DNA from: Phycomyces nitens
Taxonomy: Eukaryota; Mucoromycota; Mucoromycetes; Mucorales; Phycomycetaceae
Direction: 5' to 3'
Length of the DNA: 64,000 nucleotides
Assembly: GCA_022702545.1 (NCBI GenBank)
Contig: JAHRBC010000005.1
Coordinates: 3,038,001-3,102,000 of the forward strand
Shown: piece after piece, positions 24,354 to 35,703 of the stretch
How the letters are laid out: the number at the start of each line of letters is the position of its first letter
How positions within the stretch are numbered: position 1 is the stretch's first letter
Translations under genes and position numbers: made by a program
Notes under the pieces: model-generated
Database searches by the model: none
Told to the model about the DNA's origin: nothing
What the model saw: the letters and a program-made list of their open reading frames with translations, nothing else

Positions 24354-24744
24354 GGTATTTGTGTATTGAAGTTTAAACAAAAAGGAAACAAGTGTTACAT
24401 ATGCTTTATTTGCTATGGTTTTATAAGAGTATAAAAATATTATCTCCTGTTCTTTATATTCGAGCCAATTAAATACAAGAAAATAATATTTTCAAGGTGA
24501 TCACAAAAAAACATGTTGAGTTGCAAAATTGCTTCAGCTTTCTCCACGTTCTCAGTTAACTGTGCACAGTAGAACAGCCCACCGTTTTCCCAGTGTATCA
24601 ACCTCTTTAATAGGTTCCCCTGTCTAGGTGTTATATCGCTGATATTTAAAACATCTTTGAAAGATTACTATAAATATGAGTTCTCTAAAATCATTTATCT
24701 CTATTCTCACTTTCCAAAACATACCTTATTTCCTCTCTCAAAAA

Positions 24745-25995
24745 ATGTCCTCAATCACAAAGCCCTTCTGCTACCAATGTGCCGTCTGTAACAAGTCTTA
24801 CAGTTGCGTTAGAAGAGCCTCCAATTGCAAAACCCGTTGCCTGAAGAGAAAACTGGAAAGAATTGCACATGAAGCAAATGTTCAAGATGTTTCCCCTTTA
24901 GAAATCGCATCTGATATGTCTGCAGAGTAAGTTTATAAAGCATAAATGCATGATCAGTATGATGTATACTTACTTTATACTTATAAACAAATAGGGTGTT
25001 GTCCGAGATGTCCGATATTGAATATGCTGATGATTTCAATAACAATGATGTTAATGAGCCTATGGTAAGTAATAAACATGGCTATATAAGCACATTATAT
25101 TAATCACTTATCTTATTAAAGAATGACAATGAGACAACCACACCCTTGGTATTTGATTTCACTCGCCCAATTCCTTCTCCAAGCAAAGATGATCTCTTGA
25201 ATCTTGAATTCATGAGAATCATCAAGGAGTTTGGTATTTCTCGTCAAGCCCATGAGATGATTGCCAAGCACTTCAACAGCATCCTCAGCAATACGGAGAT
25301 GTCATATAGAGCATGCACGCCGTATCTTGGAAAAGATCTTCTGGAACGCTTCTCTGGTGTGAAGGAAGACAGATATTACATATGCCGCAATGGTTGTATG
25401 CTGTTTAACAAAGAGGACGAACACGAGTGCCATAACTGTGGCGAATCTCGTTATACCATCGAACAAGACAATGAAGCACAGGTTCCCGCTGCAACCATGG
25501 TCCAGCTTCCTTTGGCAAGGCAGCTTGCTCTGGCGTTGGCCAACAATAGCACCAGAGAGGCAATGTTGTACTGACACAACCATGAGCCCAACACCAATGG
25601 AACCAAGGCTGATGTATTTGATAGAGAAGTATACCAGTCGATGAAGCACATTTTTTCTGGAAAACACGATGTTGCCATCTCGTTGTCTGTTGATGGGTTC
25701 GCACCCCACAAGGCTCCTGGGTCAGTGACCATCGTTCATGCCACCATCCTGAACCTGGATCCAATGGTCCATTATGAGCGCAGCAATATGATCCAGATTG
25801 CAATGATCCCTGGCCCAACTGCACCTGCCAATTTCTGGTCGTTTCTCAAGCCAACAATGGCAGATCTCTGAGTCATGCAAACAGGAGGATTGGTCATAAA
25901 GACACCAATGGACACAATCAAGGCAAAGGTTCACGTCCTGATGGTTACTGGTGATATCCCAGCTTTGGCGAAGCTGGCTTGCCATGCTGGGCATA
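24745..25995 (+). pseudogene. E0 transposase, 5' half, two premature stops, cut by E4
   Basis: Exons are about 24745-24926, 24993-25062 and 25122 to the E4 junction. The N-terminus MSSITKPFCYQCAVCNKSY is Cys-rich like the other transposases. The main exon has ERFSGVKEDRYYICRNGCML with a CxxC pair, SLSVDGFAPHKAPGSVTI (the Asp corresponding to NIDWFQPF), MIPGPTAPANFWSFLKP and LMVTGDIPALAKLACHAGH. TGA stops at 25572-25574 and 25869-25871 break the frame. Beyond E4 the same frame resumes at 39444 and restores GHMSKNGCRICH, as in Tnp2 transposases. This is a separate subfamily from E1-E5. Confidence 0.83.
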
Positions 25996-26011
25996 CACTG
26001 CAAAAGAAGGG

Positions 26012-27198
26012 CCATTTTAGTATACTGATATTTATAAAATTCTTGACTGAATAATAAAGATTTGATATAATATTTGCCAAATTTTTTAATATTAAATTTT
26101 TAGGATTCGTTGTCTAAATGATTCCAATCAGTATACTGAAACGTCAAAGCGCAAAAAGCAAAAGGTGGGTTATTTTTTTTGTGCTTTTTTTTGTCACGAA
26201 AATTGGGGGGTTTCTTTTTTTTTCGTCCCATATTTTCTAGCCCCGAAGGATTCAGTTCTTTAAATTACTTTATATAGGTTGCTCTCTTCAATATTAAAGC
26301 AGTGTCCTCATAGGATTCAGTATGAATTTGGTATGAATTCATGGCAGATACAGGCCAAAGATGTAGTTTATAATAGTTTTTATTGGATAAAAAAAGTTTT
26401 CCTAATGATTTCTATTCGTTCTCATCTCTACTCACTCCTACTTTTATTGCCTAATATGCTAGCCTTGCCCTTTTCTCAATTGGATGGGTATTCTATTACT
26501 CATCCGGAGAATATATGGGTTACCCTGGTCTACTAGACCCCCTACCTTTCTTTGTTACTTGCTGCGGCACTGCTTATGTGGGTGTTTGTTTTCTTTTGAA
26601 AAAAAAAGAGGGTGGCTAGATAATTTTCATGGGTGTATTTTAGCAGACTGTAAAATAATTTGAATGGAACAACAATACTTACATTGGTATTTATATTGAG
26701 AAAACTTGAATACTTTGATAAATGGTATAGAAAATTTCGGTAATATCTATTAAGAATATGTCAGGAAAATAATATAAACGTTGAGTGGTTATATACTTAC
26801 TTGGTCATCAGTGTAATGGGTGCAATGGGTGCAATGGCCGACCAGATGAAGAATATTTCAATTACATCTATTAGATAATAGATTAGTAAAGTGATATACG
26901 GGCTGAAAGGTTGTATACTTACTTGGTAATAGGTATAACGGACACAATTACTGACCAGATGACATGGAATCGGCACATACCAGATGACCGAAAAAATTCT
27001 AATGAATGGAACAAATGTTAATAAAGCATGTCTAGTGTATAAAGGAGTGTCATCATATCATAATATGCAGCAAAGTGCTCCTCTGTATTTGTTTGTAATG
27101 GAATGCCATGAATTACTAAGCAGAGCAATGAGCTTGTGGAAACTGAATGGGATAATAAAAAAGAACATTACCAGTATACCAGAGTTATTGACATAAAC
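26012..27198 (-). other. E4 accessory-side subterminal region with exon-like blocks
   Basis: No protein gene is convincing. On the minus strand donor-like GTAAGT sites occur about every 100-150 bp (at about 26687, 26801, 26924), with a GTAATG at about 27170. This resembles the micro-exon series of E3 and H but is less regular. E3 is inserted within the block that contains the last donor, and the region continues at 33569-34073. Confidence 0.4.
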
Positions 27199-27443
27199 CA
27201 GCACTGGAAAAACCCCTCGATTTCACCTAGTATAAATGGTGCAGATGGGTACTAGAAACATAGAGCTTTTTTTCATCTCAGACATTATTTTTTTTAAAAA
27301 TAAAAAGTATAATTTTGATGCATCCTATTGGTTCGGGCAAAGGATCAAAGAACAATAGCCTTTTTCTTGTCTATAAAATGACAGCAAATAAAAATATGTA
27401 GCACTTGTTTCCTTTTTTATCTCACAATCAAATAATATAAACT

Positions 27444-30400
27444 ATGTCTTCTATTTCCGCACAAAACACTACTGCCTGTTACTGCAACAAATGCAGCAAT
27501 AACCAGCAAGGATTCACTATTGTATCCAAGCGCACTTACCAACGCCATAGTAAGAGAGCAAGAACTGAAGAAACTGGCGAATTTGAGAGCAGTATGTATA
27601 CTAGTGTTAATTTTCATTTACTGCGCAATAATAACTTGTATTTTTCAATTGAACTCAGGCACACAAAGTGATATGATGGATTTGGACGTTGAGGGTAAAA
27701 TATATTTATTTGAAAACCAGTGCAGAGTAATAAACTAATCTAACCCATATTTGCAGCAATGCCAATTATTGAATCCGAATCCGTGGCAGTTGACAGTCAG
27801 CCCAGCTTACCTTTTGGGGATTATGACCAAATGGTTGATGCCGATCAACTTGACAATGAGGTCAATGGCGATGGTGCCGAAATCACCAACGACTCTGACA
27901 ATGACAGTGATGATGAAGCCGATGTCGAGGAGATTGAGGTCGAGGAGTTTGATAGTGAAGGTCAGTATTGAATAGCTATAATACAAAAGCAAGCAAAAAT
28001 TGAGTGTTAATAATTTTCCTTTTTAAATAATAGACCCTTTTGCTACTCCTGGTATGCCCAAAAACCCAGTGCACAGAGCAATTGCCATTTTCGTTGTTCT
28101 GTTTGCATCCCGTTATGTGGTCGATAAGGGTGCTGTTGTCTTGATTGAGTTCATCAACAAACTCTTGACGATTTACGGACAGGACTTCCAATTGCCCTCA
28201 AGCCTTTCTGGTCTCCAAAGCATGACGGGTTTCACTGCCTTGACCAAGGGTGTAAAGAGATTCGTTGTGTGCCAGGATTGCCACACGATGTATGAGGAAG
28301 CTGGGTCTGCTCCACTTCGGTGCGATTCTGCTAAGCTCGGTTCCCAATCTGTATGTGGTTGTCAATTGATGAAGCAATCGTCATCTGGTGCTTTGGTTGC
28401 CAAGAGATCGTACGTCTATCAGTCCGTCAAGCAGGCGTTGAGAGTCCTTTTCCTCCGCCCGGATTTTGAGACCAAGATTCGTCACTGGAACCAGGAGCTA
28501 AAAGTTGTAGACACCATGTGCGATATCTACGATGGTGCAATGTGGAAGGGTCTCCAGGACATGGGTGGTGTTTCGTTCGTTGCAGATCCACGTTCTTTGA
28601 TGCTGACACTGAACATTGACTGGTTCCAGCCCTTTGATGGAATCAGCTATTCTTGTGGTGCCATCTATCTTGTAATCAATAATTTGCCTAGGGAGGAAAG
28701 GTTCAAGGCCGAAAATACTATTCTCGTCGGTCTGATGCCTGGACCCAAGGAGCCAAAGACAGATGAGATCAACAGTTATCTCAAGCCGTTGGTCGATGAA
28801 CTGGAGCAGTTGTTTGTTGGAATAAGGATCCCGACCTACGAGTGCCCGTCTGGTGTCAATGTCCGTGCTGCATTGTTGATGGTGGCGTGCGATATCCCAG
28901 CTGCAAGGAAGACGAGTGGGTTTACGGCACACAACAGCACCAATGCATGCTACAAGTGCAATCGTCAGTTCTCTCGTTTGGAGGGGTCAAACCAGGTGGA
29001 TTTCCGTGGATTTGACTATTCACAATGGTCTCTTCGGACATCAGTTGACAACAGACACCATGCAACACTTTGGAAAGATGCCCAGACGATTTCCGAAAGG
29101 CATGGACTTGAAGTTGAGAATGGTGTACGATGGTCAGAGCTTCACCGCCTCCAGTATCTTGATCTTGTCCGCGCAACTGTGGTGGACCCCATGCACAACC
29201 TCTTCCTGGGAACCGCCAAGAGAATGGTTGAAAACTGGATCTCTGGTGGTGATTTGTCCAATGACGATCTTCTTGTGATGCAGGAGATAGCAGACACCAT
29301 GGAGCTGCCAAGTGATTACAGTTCACTAAAGACAAAGATTGCCAGGGGATTTCCATTCATGAAAGCAGACGAGTGGAAATCTTGGGTGCTGGTATATTCG
29401 CCTGTTGCATTGAAGCCCGTTCTCCTGCGTCAAAAGTTTAACAGTTGGATGAACTTTGTGGATGCCTGCCGCCTGATTGTCAAGCCATCTGTGTCCTTCC
29501 AGGATGTTGACAATGCCCATCACCACCTTCAGCAATTCTGCCAAGAGTGCGAGCGCCTTTACCCTCCAAGTCTTCTCACCTGCAACATGCACCTGCACCT
29601 CCATCTTCATAAGACCATCAATGATTTTGGACCGGTGTACGGCTATTGGCTCTTTGGGTTTGAGAGGTACAACGGATTGCTAAAGAACGTGAGCACGAAT
29701 GGAAAGAATGGGTTTGAGGCAACCTACATGCGGAAATTTGTCCAGGACGTATTCAAGAATGATTATGTCAATGCTGTTCTACAATCTCCAAGCCAAGACA
29801 TCTTCACTCCTCTCTTTTCAAACCTCCTCTCTGCCTCCACCTCTGCCTCTATCCCTACCCCCACACCCACACCCACACCAACACCAACACGACGCCCGTT
29901 CAGATTGCTGGATTTCATCGAAGCTTCAGAGAATTCTGAATTCCCAATCAAGGGTAACGAGCCTCTTCCCCCCTCTGCGTTTCCTCTGCTTCAAAAGTCT
30001 GCCACAAAAATGAGTGATATTGACTATCCTCAATTGTTGGCTTACTATGTGGATACGTATGACATTGACACCCTCCAGCATTATCAACATGCCACTTCTT
30101 CTTCGTTGTTTGTTGACAATCAGATTGTGAAGCTGAAATCGATAAATCTCCTTGGCCAAGTTTATCGTGGACACAATAGCTCTGGAAATGGTGGATCTCG
30201 TGTACAAGCTTTGTTTGGTAGCAGCACTGGTGAGAACCAGACCGCCTATACTGGGCAGATACAGTATATTTTTGTTCATCAGTTTACGCCGCCTCTCTCT
30301 GCCTCTGTCCGTTTAAATCGTCGTGGCTATCAAAGCCAGCATGTCTTTGCCTTTGTGCGATGGAATGGTGTCTGTTATGAACGATCACGCGAAGATGAAG

Positions 30401-30558
30401 GTGTTGACATCTGTTTGCCCAGTTTTTCTCCTGCTACCAATGAGTGCATCTTGCCAGTGCATCGCCTTCTTTTGGAAGTTGCGACTGCCACACACACAAG
30501 CCGAAATGGTATAAAGAGGATGCTGGTCATTCCTTTGCCAAAGAAACTTTGCGTGTAA
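27444..30558 (+). CDS. E3 Tnp2-like transposase, 4 exons, 970 aa
   Basis: Exons 27444-27591, 27659-27694, 27757-27960 and 28034-30558 join to a single open frame. Residues 1-50 hold the CYCNKCSNNQQGF Cys motif and a basic RHSKRAR stretch; 60-130 are acidic. The conserved core has LNIDWFQPFDG at about 322, NNLPREER, VGLMPGPKE, ACDIPAARKTSGF at about 415, HNSTNACYKC, DPMHNLFLGTAKRM at about 514 and YGYWLFGFERYN at about 670, then a PTPTPTPTPT linker. These are Tnp2/CACTA transposase landmarks; the conserved Asp residues are the likely metal ligands. It would cut and rejoin the CACTG ends in the nucleus. The promoter is within 240 bp of the left end. Confidence 0.9.
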
Positions 30559-30682
30559 TAAAAAAAATAAATATCTTTTCTCTTTTATAAAGAACAAACA
30601 GAAATAGCATTGCCTTTATAAATGTCGTCAAAACGTAACGCGTGTCAAAAAAATAGATGGAGAGATAAAAAAAATTATTTTA

Positions 30683-31871
30683 TTAAAGCCCATGTCTAAG
30701 AGCCCACTGAGCAAGACTGGGATTTAAATTGGTCGGGACTGCCACGTCCACAGTTCTGCCATAAACCCTTGACAGCAACTGGTGAGAGTTTGCTCCAAGT
30801 TGGAGACCAACGAATCTATCAATGACTTGGATAAATCGGTTGTACTATCAATTGCACATTAGTAATCTAAAGTCATCCAAAATATTATTTATAATCAGCT
30901 CAATAACTCACTTCATCGCTTCTCCAACTTGGGCGGACGGTCCGAATCACACGTCTTCTTCCAGTTTCGGAGACTTCGTCATCCGATTCTCCTCCGGACA
31001 TTGCTTCCTTGGGGAGTGCATTGGCACAATCCCGGCCCATCTCTTGGTTGATGGCAACCATGTTGCTGCCGTATGCCTTTGTTCGGCGCTTGTGGTTCTA
31101 ATAATAACCTTGTTATTATTTTTTGGAATAGATTTTTAATATATCAAGGATAACTTACTTCACCAGCACGTCTGGCTCTCCGTGAACGTGTGTTCGTGAT
31201 CTCTTTTGCAGCAGCAGAGATCTTCTCCTGTTTGCATCTGTTGATGAAGTTTTTGTGGAGCTTATCACGAAGATCCTTGGTTCTCATCCCATCACCAGCA
31301 AACTTGCGCTCCAGGACGACAAGAAGCCTGTTCACTAACTCCTTGTTTGGAGTCACATTAAAGTGAACATCCGTGTTCCACCTGGGCTTGTTAGTGTTGG
31401 CCAAGATCTCTGCTGGAGTATTTGCATGGAAATTTGGCTCCCACAAGAACTCACGGATCTTTCTCTGATATAGTAAACAAGTTAATGAATTGATAATATA
31501 GTATAAGGTATAATACTTACATTGACCTCCACTGATGTTTTATGGCTGGGTCCGGCCAAACCAATGGCCTCCACAACCACAACATTGCTGGGTTCACTGG
31601 TGGCAGTGGCAGGAACCTCTTCTCCAAAATTGTCAATGGCCTTAATAGCTTCACGGGTTCCAGCAATGATGACACCAAGTCTGGCATCCATCGTTACCAG
31701 TTTGGTGTTGGAGGTCACCAACTCGCCTTCTACATTGGTGACCTTATCTTCCACTCTGGTCATGTTGTCTTGAATTCCAGAGAGCATCTCGACAATTTGC
31801 TCCATGTTGGCAGGAGTGAGAGCAGGAGCAGGAGTGGGACGAGGAGCAATCGATCTTCTTTGGTTAACCAT
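30683..31871 (-). CDS. E3 accessory protein, 4 exons, 334 aa
   Basis: Minus-strand exons 31871-31521, 31464-31159, 31097-30912 and 30844-30683 (351, 306, 186 and 162 nt) are all multiples of three. The first 15 residues (MVNQRRSIAPRPTPA) equal E2, then the sequence diverges. Exon 1 is rich in heptad-like Val/Leu/Asn (coiled coil likely). Exon 2 has FLWEPNFHANTPAEILANT, NKELVNRLLVVLERKF and a basic TRSRRARRAGE end; then RPSWRSDE and a tail ending AQWALRHGL. I do not recognise the family. It converges on the transposase gene, 124 bp between stops. Confidence 0.83.
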
Positions 31872-31980
31872 TTTCTAGAATATGGTAAAGTATATTTCGA
31901 TTATAATTATTAGTTTTTGTTCAATTGAAATAAAAATAAATATAATATACATACAAAAACTGTTTTGTTGGGTGGGTGAG

Positions 31981-31983
31981 TAA

Positions 31984-32012
<29 letters not shown>
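31981..32012. repeat. (GT)n microsatellite in the E3 promoter region
   Basis: About 14 GT units lie upstream of the E3 accessory gene. The equivalent position in E2 (about 12363-12380) has only about 8 CA units in otherwise near-identical sequence, so the tract has changed length since the copies separated. Confidence 0.85.
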
Positions 32013-32014
<2 letters not shown>

Positions 32015-32061
32015 GGTAAGAGAGGTTGAATATCAAAAAGGCCGTTATATATAGGCATTTT

Positions 32062-33000
32062 GAATGACTATAAAGATGTTCCTCTATTGTCTTGAAGCAC
32101 TGAGATGCAAATCGGCCTTGATATTGTTTTTGGGCTCAATCCATCATGCTTTCCGCAGCATGCTTCAAAGGTGAAAAAAAATTTCAGACTCTCTCCTTTT
32201 TTTTTGGTTCCCTTTATTTTTCCTTTTCCTTGCTTTTTTGATATTGGCGCCTTTCTCTGGTAAGACATTTTTTATACCTCTTTATACACACAAATTAACC
32301 TCTTTTTCATAGATGTGCGCTCCCATTGCAACTCATCCTTTCCACAATGGCCATCTAGACAAATACTCACTGGCCGCATTCACTGGTACCATCATCTTGA
32401 TAAAAATTATTTTCACTTTCTCTTTTAGATTGGCCAAACAACTTATATAGGGATGCCATCGGCACCAGGTAAAATTTTTTCTTTCAATCATACTTGTTCC
32501 CTCTCTGACTCTATTCCATTATAGACTGCCCTTTCTATTCATGCCATCGGCCTCCTCCATCATTCGCAATTGTAATCATAAAGGTAATATTCTTTATAAA
32601 TCTCTTTTTGCTTATCCAAAATATTATTCAGATTATTTATTAATTATTATTATTATGTGTTTTATAGACTCACTTGGGCTTCCTTTACACACCATACCCC
32701 CTACTTTGATAACCCATTTGGCTCCTGGTATGTAAATTAAATATATCATCACTCTGTTCACCCATATTAATTTTTATTCCCTTTTTATAGTAAAACCTGC
32801 CACACAGCCCATCCAGCCTTAAAATTCAAGTCCCCTTTGCGCACTCTTGCCCATCTCTTGCAATGTAAGTATCTTTTGACACACAAAAATTTTCTCTTTG
32901 TACCCCACATCATTAACACTTCTTTATCTTTTACAGAACACTCCTGCAGCCCAAAAAATTGCTGGATATTCATATTTTTGCAGGTATTTTTTATGTAGAA
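32062..33000 (+). ncRNA. E3 divergent micro-exon unit (possible third gene)
   Basis: Six exon-like blocks at 32313-32385, 32429-32468, 32525-32583, 32668-32727, 32791-32864 and 32937-32983 have exact AG and GT borders and pyrimidine-rich acceptors (for example CTTTCTCTTTTAG). A frame from ATG 32313 stays open across the first five blocks for 87 codons and ends at TAA 32820-32822. Most differences I see between E2 and E3 in this frame change the amino acid, so conservation as protein is weak while splice sites are conserved. An upstream ATG at 32062 may begin an earlier exon. It is transcribed away from the accessory gene toward the transposon end. Confidence 0.5.
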
Positions 33001-33183
33001 AAATATTCCATCCAAATAGCAGCAAGCAACCGGGTAGAAACGGCTAGGCATAGGAATAGGCGTAATAATAGACCCTAAACCTAGAAACATTCTATTCTTT
33101 CCAATAAAAATAAAAGCGTAAACCATTACCAATCCAATATAAACGGGAAATCAAATAATGGGTGATATATTACTGGTGAAGAA

Positions 33184-33568
33184 GAATAAAGAGGCTTTCA
33201 AGTGTTTGATTTGATTGGTCTTGGGTAGTAACCACTAGTAGATACATCGAGTTTCTACAACTCGCAACATAAAGATATGTGACGTATCTGAACATTTCAA
33301 CGACCACGTTGAGACGACCAAAATAGAACCGTTCTTTTAAATACTTTTTTTCATCGTTCCAAATCAGATCTATATACCGAAAGTGCTAACAGACCTCACC
33401 TGCGGCACATTTTTACATGTTTCTACTACTGCAAACCACGACACCGAGGTACCTGTGAAGCTAGCATGCCTCCTAGTTGAAAAAATATTTAAACTAGGTG
33501 AAACCCACCCCTTTTCAGTACCATAATGCCGGATTTCTGGTACTACAAACAGCCCCTCTTTTGCAGTG
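33184..33568. other. E3 right terminal region
   Basis: This gene-free 385-bp end shows partial homology to the E2 left end (673-952) and to the end of X (1-178), with shared CACCTGCGGCACATT and GCTAGC-containing stretches. It is much more diverged from E2 than the adjacent 31872-33180 module. Confidence 0.5.
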
Positions 33569-34073
33569 CAGCAGCCCTTGTATGGATATAGAAAAGAATA
33601 TCTGGACAAATATAAAGTCATGATGAGTAAAAAAAAATTTAAAAGAGAATGATGCTTACCATGCCAAAAAGTAAAGGAAAGGAAAAGAAAAGAAAAGAAC
33701 AAAGGTTGAAAGCAAAAATCCAATAGAGATCAACGGCGATATTGAATGTCCCGAATGTGACGTGGAACTAATAAGCCCACTTAATAAAACGATTTGTATT
33801 TTTGAAACAGAGCCCAAATATTACAAATGGATTAGTCAGTGCAAGCAAATTAAATTGATTAGCCAGTTGAAGCAGATTACTAAGTATACCTGACAGCATA
33901 ATGTAAGCAAAGATCAAAATACTATAAAACCTCTTTAGAAAGAAGTATACTTTTTAATTACTTTTAATTACTTTCTCATGTATGTATTATTTATGGAATA
34001 TTTCAAAATCTATTGGAAAATAGATATTCATAATCAACAAACCTCACACTTTAATATATTTTTCTAGTATTCA

Positions 34074-35154
34074 ATGTCTCAATTTATATCATCAAGCTCT
34101 AAAAAGACCTACAAGTTGACTACCAAGAAGTCGATTGGTAAGACTAGTGGCACTAGACCAGCAGGAACCGTGATGCAGACGATCCTTCCTGCTCCAAGCA
34201 ACAACACTGAACAGGACGGCGCAGTGTTATCAAACCTGTCGGCTCTTCAGACAAGACTGAATGAGTCGCATGTCCTGTTGCAGCAGGTCCATCAAGGGAT
34301 GGAATCCCTCAAGAACTCGAATGGCAACAGTAGCCAAGTTTCCCCCCATCAAGCTCCACCACCACAGATGTATATGAAGTATTGACTTCCATCGGTCTCG
34401 GTAGGATATCTATATATAAATATTAATTTTATATCGATGAATTACTTACCCTATATCATATAGCGCCTCATACGATCAGAGACAAGGAATGTCTTGGTGT
34501 CTACACCATTGACAATGAATGAGGGGGCGCTCTCTTCGTCCAACCGGCCTATTGCAGACAAGGTCCGGATGTATATCCATCAACAGCCCGAAGGACAGCC
34601 TCTTGCGTCTGCAGTCATAGAGGAAAAAACAAGACGGCACATCTCGTACAAGCTAAACAGAGCTAACACCTCGCCAGAAAAGTTAGCTAAGCGAAACCAG
34701 TCTTCTTGTAGACGTACAAGAAAAACAAGAGTTAGTATAATATAATATTTGTTTTCATACTTCTAATACTTGATTTTGAAATAGATCCTCGAAGCCTACA
34801 AGAGGCTGCATTTGGCAGACAAGGCAAACTTGGAGTCCAAGTATGGAGAGACCGTCGAGGATCTCTTGGACAAAGAGATGTTGTCCGACATTGAGTCTGA
34901 TGATGAGCAATGGGAGTATACCGTTTATACTCCCAGCAATAGACATCCTTTGGTAAGATATTGTTCGGGCAAATTTGATGTGCTTAATATAATTAATTAA
35001 TTTGATTATGATATAGGTCGAGGAGTACTTGGGCGAGTTGAAAGCCCAGAGGAGCAAGGAAAAGAAGATGAAGGTCATTGACTTTTCTTCTTGTCCTGTT
35101 GAAAGTAGACATATTGAATTGTCAAAAGAGCAGAAGGCGCGTGTTGCCAAGTAG
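34074..35154 (+). pseudogene. E4 accessory protein gene, 4 exons, one nonsense codon
   Basis: Exons are 34074-34400, 34464-34730, 34785-34952 and 35017-35154. The start is MSQFISSSSKKTYKL; exon 1 has a Leu/Gln-rich coiled-coil-like part (LQTRLNESHVLLQQVHQG). A TGA at 34383-34385, six codons before the exon end, interrupts an otherwise continuous frame (MKY, stop, LPSVS, then RLIRSETRN). Exon 2 is basic; exon 3 carries an acidic DKEMLSDIESDDEQ. It lacks a clear WRSDE motif and is the most diverged of the five accessory genes. By position it matches E1, E2, E3 and E5. Confidence 0.72.
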
Positions 35155-35703
35155 ATTGCAACACGGCAATAAAAATATTTGTATTTGGTTGTCTTGATAT
35201 AATGGTCTTTATTGAATAAGTTGAAACAAGTTGTTGGGCTGGAAGATGATGGTGGTAGGATTGGCATTACTCGTTTTTGTATTGTTAAAGCATCAAAAAA
35301 TAAAGAAAGACAAGATGGTGAGAAACAATGTTATTTTTAATGGTTATTTTATTTTAGTTGTAATTATTGCAAAACAAATATTTAATAGCAAAATAAAATA
35401 TTTTCATCGGCTTTATAAACTTGGAATTTGAATGAAAATTTTTAGTATATTATGTAGTATAAACTTTAAAATATAGCTGATCATTGGATATTAAATAAAC
35501 AACTACTTGGCTTATCGCATAATGAGCTGGAGAAAATAAATATTTGTTTTGATATCTGTTTTAAAGGACATAACTTGTATATATCAATTTACTATTTTAA
35601 TCAATCTTAAAAATGTATTGATAAAAGAGCAGATAGTAAAGTAAAACAAGAAAAATAAGCATTACGTGGCTGATGTTTGTGGTCAAAAACGCAATTTTTT
35701 TTA

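Larger units (their letters stand above)
179..24595. mobile_element. Element H, decayed CACTG-type transposon split by E2, Harbinger and M-d
   Basis: Visible pieces are 179-672, 17116-18657, about 21812-22980 and 23960-24595. The right end reads GTTTTCCCAGTG at 24595. Just inside it lie the minus-strand N-terminal exons of a Tnp2-type transposase. Joining 672 to 17119 (one TGG copy removed) rebuilds a segment that aligns with an uninterrupted exon-like block of E2/E3 (near 5030-5090 and 32937-32983), so both pieces belong to one element. The accessory gene and transposase body are absent, so H is internally deleted. The left end is not visible. 179-613 is repeated at 59049-59485 inside E7, so E7 is a close relative. 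Confidence 0.65.
27202..33568. mobile_element. E3, 6.4-kb CACTG-type Tnp2 transposon inserted in E4
   Basis: The left end is CACTGGAAAAACCCC, the right end reversed CACTGCAAAAGAGGGG, and the target duplication is CAG (27199-27201 and 33569-33571). Its orientation is opposite to E4: transposase plus, accessory minus. Inner ends share further inverted similarity (TTTCACCTAGT with A/T, TAAAT). Both genes and the divergent micro-exon unit are intact in my models, so this is the best candidate for an active copy. Confidence 0.92.

Noticed and set aside
34340..34400. Frameshift in the CCCCCC run of the E4 accessory gene
   Set aside because: The original frame matches the relatives on both sides of the exon join; a single TGA explains the break more simply.
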